Below, piece after piece: positions 53,881-61,117 of a DNA stretch of 64,000 nt (positions within the stretch are counted from its first letter, which is position 1; the number at the start of each line of letters is the position of its first letter). The translations under genes were made by a program, and so were the position numbers. This stretch comes from Mucilaginibacter ginsenosidivorax (GTDB taxonomy: Bacteria; Bacteroidota; Bacteroidia; Sphingobacteriales; Sphingobacteriaceae). The stretch is taken from contig NZ_CP042437.1 in the NCBI RefSeq assembly GCF_007971525.1, positions 4,154,001-4,218,000 on the forward strand, given 5' to 3'. A model generated the notes under the pieces. It searched no databases, had not been told where the DNA came from, and worked only from the letters and a program-made list of their open reading frames with translations.

Positions 53881-55293
53881 CTATAACCCACTTTCCTCTT
53901 GCTTAAATATCGCCATCTGGCTTAACGCACCTACCTCGGGATCAACCTCGCCAATGGGTTTAAATGATACGGCGTAGCCAAACTGTATGGCCACCCGGTT
54001 TGCCCATGCTTCAAATTCGGGCCTTGTCCATTCAAAACGGTGATCGTTATGGCGCATTTTGCCGGCCTCATGATCGGCAAAGCGTACATTGTATTCGGCG
54101 TTGGGTGTGGTTACTACTAAAACTTCTGGTTTGGCATATTCAAATACCGATATTTCCAGCGCGGTTAACCGATGCTCGTCCAGGTGTTCAATTACCTCTA
54201 CCAGGGCAGCGCCGTCAAAACCTTGCAGTCGTTTATCGCGATAGGTTAATGATCCCTGTATTAGCTGTACCCTTTGTAACTGCCTTTCGGTCATCCGGTC
54301 CATCTTCAGCCTTTCTTTAGCAATTTCCAGCGAGCGGTAGCTTACATCCATCCCCAAAACAAATTCAAATTGCTTTTCGGCTAATAACAGTTTGATCAGT
54401 CGGCCCTCGCCACAACCCAAATCAACCACTCGTTTGGCGCCGGCAGATAGTAATTCATCTTTGGCAGCCAGTAAACGCAGGTCATGGATGCGCAACTGTG
54501 GCTCTTCCGCATCATTTATTCCGGGACTTTCCATTTCAGCAGTATCGGCGTCAACCTGGTCTTTACTCAGTAAAACATCCAGCGTTTGGTTGGCTAATGA
54601 CCGCTGGCCTTTCATATAACGGCGAACGATGAGTTCCCTTGCGGGATGTGTTTCCAGCCAGCCTTTGCCTTTGGCCAGTAATTTTTCTATCTCTTCCTGG
54701 TTTACCCAATAGTGCTTATCATTATCACATACCGGGATTAACACATACAGGTGCGATAGCAATTGCTGCAAGGTTACCTGGTGGCTTAACTCCACGGTAA
54801 AATACCGGCTATTGCCCCAATCAGGGTAAGTTGTATCCAGCGGATGTTGTACCGCATTAATGGCGTATCCCAAAGGTTCAAAAAGCGCTTTTAATATTAC
54901 CTCGCCTCCTTTAACAGGCAATACGGCCAGCTTTGCGGTAAAGGGCATGGCTGTATCAACCAGTTCGGGCTTGTCTTTACAGCGGCCGTTAAGGGCTGAT
55001 GAATAAGCCTTGGCTATGGCTGCGCTCATGAACGAACTGGCTACATAAGGCCTGTCGTTCACATATTGCTCCAGTGCAAAATCATTCCCTTTAGGGCCTG
55101 CGCTGCGTACCAGCCCAACAGGATCTATATCAAGCAGCAGAGCGGCAGTACATTTTTGCGCGCTTAGCTCCGGGTAAAATATATGGGCCTTGCCCGAAGA
55201 AATATCAACAGACTGGATCTTCGCCGGATGCTTATGCAGCAAAAAGCTCAGATCATCGGCCGGGAAATGGGTAGTGGATATAGTGAGTAACAT
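53881..55293 (-). CDS. hen1: 3'-terminal RNA ribose 2'-O-methyltransferase Hen1
   Basis: A 470-residue two-part protein. The N-terminal about 245 residues are the bacterial Hen1 N-domain that activates the Pnkp ligase. The C-terminal methyltransferase has the SAM site VVDLGCGEGRLIKLLL, VLGMDVS and the metal-binding EVIEHLDEHRL, then VVTTPNAEYN. It methylates the 2'-OH at the break before Pnkp ligates, so the repaired RNA resists re-cleavage. It is the first gene of the minus-strand repair run. The site at 55365-55387, shared with rtcB/WYL, lies 72 bp upstream. An inverted pair of repeats brackets the gene. Confidence 0.96.
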   Translation of the reverse strand: MLLTISTTHFPADDLSFLLHKHPAKIQSVDISSGKAHIFYPELSAQKCTAALLLDIDPVGLVRSAGPKGNDFALEQYVNDRPYVASSFMSAAIAKAYSSALNGRCKDKPELVDTAMPFTAKLAVLPVKGGEVILKALFEPLGYAINAVQHPLDTTYPDWGNSRYFTVELSHQVTLQQLLSHLYVLIPVCDNDKHYWVNQEEIEKLLAKGKGWLETHPARELIVRRYMKGQRSLANQTLDVLLSKDQVDADTAEMESPGINDAEEPQLRIHDLRLLAAKDELLSAGAKRVVDLGCGEGRLIKLLLAEKQFEFVLGMDVSYRSLEIAKERLKMDRMTERQLQRVQLIQGSLTYRDKRLQGFDGAALVEVIEHLDEHRLTALEISVFEYAKPEVLVVTTPNAEYNVRFADHEAGKMRHNDHRFEWTRPEFEAWANRVAIQFGYAVSFKPIGEVDPEVGALSQMAIFKQEESGL

Positions 55294-55364
55294 AAATTGA
55301 TAGCTGCGCTTAATGTATAATTATTTATTGATGTTTTGTAACAGGAAACAAAGTAAGGAGGGTA

Positions 55365-55387
55365 GTGCGCAGCCTTTTTGCGTAGTG
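55365..55387. promoter_or_regulatory. shared RNA-repair operator, hen1 copy
   Basis: A 23-bp site with half-sites AGTGCGCA and TGCGTAGT around GCCTTTT. It matches 59388-59410 at 20 of 23 positions in the same orientation. It is 72 bp upstream of hen1. Probably bound by the WYL regulator; this is inferred. Confidence 0.65.
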
Positions 55388-55443
55388 AGAGACAAAGGTT
55401 GTGAAATATGATTTCCTTGGGTAGATGAATGGCGTTTTAGTAT

Positions 55444-55655
55444 GGCGGCGAAGACTCACCCGCCCAACGCTGCGCTGGGGCACCCTCTCTCTTCTGCTGC
55501 GCAGGAAAGAGGGGCTTGAAAGTTGAACGTTGTTTTATTACTTTCTCAGGGGGAAAATAAATAATAAATTTTCAAGCCCCTCTTTCCAACCGCAGGTTGA
55601 AGAGAGGGTGGCGGGCGCAGCCTCGCCGGGTGAGTCTTAGTCGGCGTTCAAAGCC
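55444..55655 (-). repeat. palindromic repeat, family C copy 2 (inverted)
   Basis: This is the counterpart of 53656-53835. Its right end read on the minus strand matches the left end of copy 1 (GGCTTTGAACGC, then GACTCACCCGGC). Arms are GAAGACTCACCCG and CGGGTGAGTCTTA, with inner AAGCCCCTCTTTC palindromes. Confidence 0.75.
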
Positions 55656-55769
55656 GATGCCTCAATAAAACTATACATATCAGGATTATCCAATAGCTAC
55701 CCCCCTCAAACATTTAATTTTTATTCCGCCATAATACCACGTACTATTGTAAACCAATATAATCCGTTT

Positions 55770-56927
55770 ATGAAACCAATTTTTAAAATAGCCGGGACTT
55801 TTGCGTTATTCCTGTTAAGCCGGGCATGTTTTGGGCAGGCCGCAGCCAATGTGCTGCCCGACTGGGCTTTTGGCGGTTTTGCGCGCCCGGCAAAGTTGAA
55901 CCCTATTATATCGCCCGATACCAGCCTCACATTTATCGACCCGATGAGTAAAAAGCCGGTGGCCTGGGAGGCTAACGATACTTTTAACCCTGGCGCGGCG
56001 GTAAAAAATGGCAAGGTGGTGATTTTATACCGGGCCGAAGATAAGTTTGGTATTGGCATTGGTTTCCGTACATCACGGCTGGGATATGCCGAAAGCAGCG
56101 ATGGTTTGCATTTTACAAGGCGAAAAGCCCCCGTGCTTTACCCGGCCAACGATAGCGCCAAACCCTATGAATGGCCGGGGGGCTGTGAAGACCCGCGTGT
56201 GGCCGTTACCGCTGGCGGCATATACGTTGTGTTTTATACCGAATGGAACCGTAAACTGCCCCGCCTGGGCGTAGCAACATCAGCCGACCTTATCCACTGG
56301 AAAAAGCATGGGCCCATTTTTGAAACGGCTTACCATGGTAAGTTTTTTAACATCGCCAGCAAATCGGCATCGATACTTACCAAAGTGGTGAATGGCAAAC
56401 AGGTGATCATCAAAATAAACGGAAAATACTGGCTGTATTGGGGCGAGCAGCATGTGTATGCAGCAACATCAACCAATCTGGTTGACTGGGCGCCCGTGGT
56501 AGATAAAAACATGGAATTAAAACAACTGATATCGCCACGCCCCGGCTATTTTGACAGCGACCTTACCGAGTGCGGCCCGCCCGCGTTGATGACCGATAAG
56601 GGAATCATATTGTTTTACAACGGCAAAAACAAACCAGGCGAAGGCCGTGATACCAGGTTTAACCCCAATTCGTACTGCGCTGGGCAGGCTTTGTTTGATA
56701 GTAAGGACCCGGCGAAGAACATCACCCGGCTTGATCTGCCTTTTTTGCGGCCGATGGAACCCTTCGAAAAAAGCGGGCAGTATGTTAACGGAACGGTGTT
56801 TATTGAGGGGATGGTTTACTTTAAAAAGAAATGGTACCTGTACTATGGCTGCGCCGATTCGCGGGTAGGGGTGGCGGTTTATGACCCGGCCAATCCGGCT
56901 AAGCCCGATCCGGTTGGGGGGAATTAG
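55770..56927 (+). CDS. GH130-like exported glycosidase or phosphorylase
   Basis: A 385-residue exported protein with a signal peptide ending near CFGQAA. The five-bladed propeller shows the GH130 hallmarks FNPGAAVKNGKVVILYRAED, GYAESSDGLHF, PYEWPGGCEDPRV (the catalytic Asp is in CEDPR) and WYLYYGCADSRVGVA at the end. Characterised GH130 enzymes act on beta-mannosides, as phosphorylases or hydrolases. The signal peptide favours a periplasmic hydrolase. It has no co-directional partner and interrupts the RNA-repair genes. A composite repeat starts a few bases after its stop. Confidence 0.88.
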   Translation: MKPIFKIAGTFALFLLSRACFGQAAANVLPDWAFGGFARPAKLNPIISPDTSLTFIDPMSKKPVAWEANDTFNPGAAVKNGKVVILYRAEDKFGIGIGFRTSRLGYAESSDGLHFTRRKAPVLYPANDSAKPYEWPGGCEDPRVAVTAGGIYVVFYTEWNRKLPRLGVATSADLIHWKKHGPIFETAYHGKFFNIASKSASILTKVVNGKQVIIKINGKYWLYWGEQHVYAATSTNLVDWAPVVDKNMELKQLISPRPGYFDSDLTECGPPALMTDKGIILFYNGKNKPGEGRDTRFNPNSYCAGQALFDSKDPAKNITRLDLPFLRPMEPFEKSGQYVNGTVFIEGMVYFKKKWYLYYGCADSRVGVAVYDPANPAKPDPVGGN

Positions 56928-56930
56928 TGC

Positions 56931-57352
56931 TAAGTTTTAAGTTCTAAGTCGAAAGTCTTTTAATATTTTTTGATGTAGAACTTGAGGATTTCGATGAAAG
57001 ACTATCCCGGCGAAATCACGACTAAACTTTTTATCTCAATAATGATTTTTTAATGCTGAGGTAGGTAACCCCTACGGGGCATAAAAGAAATTTAGATAGA
57101 TATTGCTACAAATTGGTAGCCTCTACGAGGCAGGCACCTGTCCAGGTATTTTGCCATTATGCCTCGTAGAGGCTACATATTTGTAGACAAATTGTAAAAT
57201 GTGTTTTATGCCCCGTAGGGGTTACCTTTCTACATCAATTTTTAAAAGCGATTGTCCTGAAGACTATTCGTTTAATAATGTTAAAGTGTATAATCAAAAG
57301 TTAAGTTAATTCTTTTCTGACTTAGAACTTAAGGCTTTAGACTTAAGACTAA
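56931..57352. repeat. composite nested palindromic repeat after GH130 gene
   Basis: There are three nested layers. Outer arms are related to AAGTTCTAAGTC at 56939-56950 and its complement GACTTAGAACTT at 57319-57330. Middle arms are a perfect 24-bp pair at 57063-57086 and 57204-57227 (AGGTAACCCCTACGGGG...). Inner arms are TAGCCTCTACGAGGCA and its complement near 57117-57174. No open reading frame or transposase is inside. Confidence 0.75.
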
Positions 57353-57454
57353 AAATTTAAGGGCGCATACTTTTTAAGCACGCAAGTGTGCACCCTTAAA
57401 CACACAGGCCAAGGGACGGCCTGCCTGCGCAAAGAGGTCGTTATAAAATTCTCT

Positions 57455-57634
57455 CTAAAACGATAACGGTCCGTGGCTGCTGCCGAACGGAAATTTATTA
57501 ACCCGCCCATGCGAATGATCACAACGCGTATGATCGCGATACATTTTGGGGTTAAAACTTTGGCAGGGTACTGATTCAGATTTTGTAGCTTCCGCCTTCT
57601 CGGGCTGATTAACTACAGTGACATTTTTCTTCAT
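57455..57634 (-). CDS. small hypothetical protein, His/Cys-rich C-terminus
   Basis: A 59-residue frame with a good Shine-Dalgarno (AGGAG, 8 bp before ATG). The N-terminus is MKKNVTVVNQPEKAEATKSE, followed by SVPCQSFNPKMYRDHTRCDH and a Gly/Ser/Phe-rich end with several His. It is not secreted and has no membrane segment. The two Cys and four His could bind metal, but I recognise no family. It lies alone downstream of rtcB on the same strand, 258 bp away. The strong ribosome-binding site is the main support. Confidence 0.6.
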   Translation of the reverse strand: MKKNVTVVNQPEKAEATKSESVPCQSFNPKMYRDHTRCDHSHGRVNKFPFGSSHGPLSF

Positions 57635-57892
57635 GACGACTTCTCCTGTATATTTGGTTTATTTGAAATTGGTAGTATGAAGTTAAGCACAAAATCGCTC
57701 ATTTACAATAGGGTTAGGAAGAAAAAAATAGTATTAAATAATATGGCTTGCCTGGGGAAAAAAGCTAATTCAATCCAATACTTCGGCAGTTGATGGGATA
57801 GGTTTCATCATAAATAAAATTAGCGCTGGCCCGTGAAACGAACCAACGCAGGTTTAGGTATTAATTTTGTTAATAATCGTATAAAATATGCC

Positions 57893-59353
57893 TCAATCCT
57901 CTGGCTTTTCCCTTGCATCGGCCATCCTCACAATTCTCGGCTCAAATTTGGCCAGCACCTCAACAAGGTCGCTTTGAGCGGCCATTACGGTGTGGATATC
58001 CTTGTAGGCCATCGGGGCTTCGTCCATATCGCTCCCCATCAGCGTGATGCGTTTATCAACCAGGTTGGCGGCAATGGCTGCTTTATCCAATGCTTTAAAA
58101 GCGGCGCTCCGGCTCATTAACCGGCCCGCACCGTGCGATGCCGAGTTGATGCTGGCCGCATCGCCTTTGCCACGTACCACAAAGCCTGGCGTACTCATCG
58201 ATCCGGGGATGATACCCAACACACCTTCGCCTGCCGGGGTTGCCCCTTTACGGTGTACCATTACTTCGGTACCATCGGCCAGCTTTTCTTTCCAGGCAAA
58301 ATTATGGTGGTTTTCAATCATCATAACCGGTTGCCGGTTAAGCGCACGGGCTATTTTGTTATGTATCTCGTGGTGATTGGCACTGGCATACTCGCCGGCT
58401 AGGTTCATGGCAATCCAGTACTCCTGTCCCTCATCCTTATCCAGATCCAGCCAGGCCAGGTGTTTGGCTTCGGCCGGCAGCCTGGTTTTGTTCATGGCTA
58501 TTTTAGAGTAATGATTGGCCACGCTACCCCCAAAGCCCCGCGAACCGGAGTGCGACAACAAAGCCAGGTAATTACCGGCGGGTATCCCGTTCAAAACACC
58601 ATCGGCAATGCTTAGTTCGCCCCACTCCACAAAATGGTTACCTGTTCCGCTGGTACCCAACTGCGCATAAGCCTTGTTTTTTAACGAACGGATCACCCTG
58701 GTTTCGCCCCAGGTATTGCTATCGAACAATGAGCTATCAAAATGCGATTTTGTAGTACATCCCATGCCAAAAAAAGTATGGTCGCCCAGCATGGTTTTCA
58801 GTTTATCCGTTTCGGTATCTATCATTTGCGCGGGCAAATCAAAAATGCTCAGGCACATTCGGCAGGCAATATCCACGCCCACCGCGAAGGGTATAATGGT
58901 ATTGGCTGTTGTAGCCAGCACACCGCCAATAGGCAGGCCATAGCCCTGATGGGCATCGGGCATTAAAGCGCCTGCAACAGCAACCGGCAACTGCACAGCC
59001 GAACGCATTTGGGCCATTGCGCCTGCATGAATATGCTCCGCTCCCCAAACCGGGAAATCGATAGTTTCCTTTTTTAGCTTAAACTCGTTCTGTAGCTGTT
59101 TTAAAAAACGCCCCTCTTTACGCAAAGCGATAACATTTTCGGCAAGGTTTTTAAACTTGCCATCGTTGTTAAACAGGTAGGGTGCCGGGTTGTTAATTAA
59201 AGCTTCCAGGTTGGCCAGTATATCCGGTTTGTTCATTACCTCGTTTTTCAATAAGCCCGATGCCACGCGGCCAAAGCTTACCAATATATCCACGTCATTA
59301 ATACCCAGGTCCTTTAAGTCGTTGTTGCTGATCTTTTCTTTTTCCATGACCAT
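57893..59353 (-). CDS. rtcB: RtcB family RNA-splicing ligase
   Basis: An RNA ligase that joins 2',3'-cyclic or 3'-phosphate ends to 5'-OH ends using GTP and Mn2+. Conserved segments are PIGGVLAT, VGVDIACRM (metal Cys), GTSGTGNHFVEWG, LLSHSGSRGFG, MIENHHNFAW, HRKGATPAGEG and NSASHGAGRLMSRSAA with the guanylylated His. I choose 59353 (or 59347, two codons later): the open frame continues to 59437, but that extension crosses the shared operator and is hydrophobic and unlike RtcB. It is divergent from the WYL regulator. Confidence 0.95.
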   Translation of the reverse strand: MVMEKEKISNNDLKDLGINDVDILVSFGRVASGLLKNEVMNKPDILANLEALINNPAPYLFNNDGKFKNLAENVIALRKEGRFLKQLQNEFKLKKETIDFPVWGAEHIHAGAMAQMRSAVQLPVAVAGALMPDAHQGYGLPIGGVLATTANTIIPFAVGVDIACRMCLSIFDLPAQMIDTETDKLKTMLGDHTFFGMGCTTKSHFDSSLFDSNTWGETRVIRSLKNKAYAQLGTSGTGNHFVEWGELSIADGVLNGIPAGNYLALLSHSGSRGFGGSVANHYSKIAMNKTRLPAEAKHLAWLDLDKDEGQEYWIAMNLAGEYASANHHEIHNKIARALNRQPVMMIENHHNFAWKEKLADGTEVMVHRKGATPAGEGVLGIIPGSMSTPGFVVRGKGDAASINSASHGAGRLMSRSAAFKALDKAAIAANLVDKRITLMGSDMDEAPMAYKDIHTVMAAQSDLVEVLAKFEPRIVRMADAREKPED

Positions 59354-59387
59354 TATTATCTTTTTGATGATACAAAATAAAACAGCC

Positions 59388-59410
59388 ACTGCGCAGTCTT
59401 TTTGCGCAGT
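59388..59410. promoter_or_regulatory. shared RNA-repair operator in rtcB-WYL divergent promoter
   Basis: A 23-bp site with perfect half-sites ACTGCGCA and TGCGCAGT around GTCTTTT. It is 20/23 identical to the site upstream of hen1 at 55365-55387. It lies 35 bp from rtcB and 69 bp from the WYL gene, so it could control both. Confidence 0.7.
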
Positions 59411-59444
59411 AAAAAAATAAATCATAAATTCATCCAAAATAAAT

Positions 59445-59473
59445 CCGACATCGAAAATCCGAATTCCGAAATC
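59445..59473 (-). repeat. 29-bp dispersed repeat, copy 2
   Basis: This is the inverted match (28/29) of 42356-42384. It ends 5 bp before the WYL start codon, so it overlaps the 5' leader and ribosome-binding region of that gene. Confidence 0.7.
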
Positions 59474-59478
59474 AAAAC

Positions 59479-60522
59479 ATGCCTGTAAACCGCAATGCCC
59501 TTATCCGCTACCGTACTATCGACAATTGCCTTCAAAACCGCTATAAAAAATGGACGCTTGACGATTTGATTGATGCCTGCTCAGATGCTTTATACGAATT
59601 TGAAGGTATTGATAAAGGCGTAAGCCGCCGCTCGGTACAGGCCGATATCGAGATGATGCGCAGTAATAAGCTGGGCTATGAGGCGCCAATTATAGTGGTA
59701 GATAAAAAGTACTACACCTATGCCGATAAAAATTACAGCATTACCAACAGCCCCATCAATCAGCAGGATTTAAAAGTTTTGAGCGAGGTATCAAGCCTGC
59801 TAAAACAATTTAAAGGCTTTAACCACTTTACCGACCTCAACGAAATGGTGAGCAAGCTGGAAGATAAAATATATTCCCAAAAAACGCACAGCACGCCGGT
59901 TATCGATTTTGAAAAGAACGATAACCTGAAGGGACTGGAATATATCGAGGTTATTCGTAAAGCCATCGTAGCTAAAAAAACCATGTGCATTACTTATCAA
60001 TCATTCAAAGCACGCGAGGCCAGCACCTTTTGTTTTAGCGGGTACCTGTTGAAAGAATATCGCAACCGTTGGTTTGTATTGGGCATGCCACATAAAAGAA
60101 ACGCCCAGATGCTAAACCTGGCGCTCGACAGGATTCAAACCATAGAAGAGCATGCCGATGAATACCGCGAAAATAAATCGATAGATTTTGGCACTTATTA
60201 TAATGATGTTATCGGCGTAACCAAATCACCGGGACAGCGCGATACGCAGGTGGTATTTTGGATTGACGATGCCAACGCGCCTTACGTAATTACCAAGCCC
60301 CTGCACCACACCCAAAAAGTAGTTAGCGAGGAGAACGGCGGCAAAGTTTTTACCATCCGCGTGATCATGAATTTTGAACTGGAGCGCGAACTGCTGGGCT
60401 TCGGGCCAAAAATAAAAGTATTGGGGCCCAGGATTTTGGTTAAACAGATGAAAATGTTATTGCAAAAATCGCTGAACAGGTATGATACTCCATCGGCTAT
60501 TGATGACGGGGCCGATGGCTAA
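59479..60522 (+). CDS. WYL-domain transcriptional regulator
   Basis: A 347-residue regulator. The N-terminal winged HTH of the DeoR-like type spans about 8-65 (LDDLIDACSDALYEFEG, VSRRSVQADIEMMRSN). The WYL sensing domain at about 150-235 has KKTMCITYQSFKA and LLKEYRNRWFVLGMPHKR. The C-terminal WCX-like extension ends near 340 (FGPKIKVLGPRILVKQMKMLL). WYL domains are thought to bind ligands, possibly nucleic acid, in stress and phage responses. Divergent from rtcB with a shared palindromic operator, it is the likely controller of the RNA-repair genes. Its activator or repressor role is unknown. Confidence 0.9.
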   Translation: MPVNRNALIRYRTIDNCLQNRYKKWTLDDLIDACSDALYEFEGIDKGVSRRSVQADIEMMRSNKLGYEAPIIVVDKKYYTYADKNYSITNSPINQQDLKVLSEVSSLLKQFKGFNHFTDLNEMVSKLEDKIYSQKTHSTPVIDFEKNDNLKGLEYIEVIRKAIVAKKTMCITYQSFKAREASTFCFSGYLLKEYRNRWFVLGMPHKRNAQMLNLALDRIQTIEEHADEYRENKSIDFGTYYNDVIGVTKSPGQRDTQVVFWIDDANAPYVITKPLHHTQKVVSEENGGKVFTIRVIMNFELERELLGFGPKIKVLGPRILVKQMKMLLQKSLNRYDTPSAIDDGADG

Positions 60523-60616
60523 GTTTATTTTAACCCCGTTCACTTTTTTAATATCACGCAAACGTTTGATAGGGCGTAGTTTAGCTTCTGTTTTGTTCAT
60601 TGCGCTATCTGTATCC

Positions 60617-60967
60617 TCACAAATCGCTGTTCCTCAAAAAATCGCCATCAATAATTAACAGCTTTACATCTTCCCGGGCCGAAGAGCGATGCGAGCTCAG
60701 ATCATCAGATACTACATAGGTCATGCCTTTTTTAAGGGTAATTTTTTCGCCGTTTTGCTGTTCCGTAACAAATGAGCCTTCCAGGCAGTGTACAATGTGG
60801 CCTTTCTGGCACCAGTGATCGGCCAGGTACAAATCTTTGTACTCCACAATTCTTATCCTTAAGCCGGGAAATTGTACTGTTTGCCAAAATGCAGTTCCAG
60901 ACTCGCCCTGGTGTACCGTTTTTTCAACGGCGGCCCAATCAAGGGTTGTAAACGGGATGTTGCTCAT
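60617..60967 (-). CDS. DHCW-motif cupin fold protein
   Basis: A 116-residue single-domain cupin. The core is IRIVEYKDLYLADHWCQKGHIVHCLEGSFV, with the DHWC-x-KGH metal or substrate site, and the second motif MTYVVSDDLSSHRSSA. Small cytoplasmic cupins of this type are of unknown function. It is monocistronic and converges with the WYL gene. Its position next to the repair genes may be chance. Confidence 0.88.
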   Translation of the reverse strand: MSNIPFTTLDWAAVEKTVHQGESGTAFWQTVQFPGLRIRIVEYKDLYLADHWCQKGHIVHCLEGSFVTEQQNGEKITLKKGMTYVVSDDLSSHRSSAREDVKLLIIDGDFLRNSDL

Positions 60968-61117
60968 ATAGTCATATTTTATAGTCCAAAACTATTATTT
61001 TGTTTGATGAATTGTCATCTGTTAATAAAGTGTTAACTTTCAATAAAAAAGGCCGTATAAATAGCTATCGGCTAAAAGTGCGCACCCTAACTCCTGTTTT
61101 CACTTTGTTAATTAATA

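Noticed and set aside
50697..57352. Insertion sequences or transposases within the repair island
   Set aside because: Terminal inverted repeats are present, but no transposase frame exists in any of the elements, so they are non-autonomous at most.
59354..59437. N-terminal extension of rtcB to the first in-frame Met
   Set aside because: It would translate the operator region and adds 28 hydrophobic residues absent from the family.
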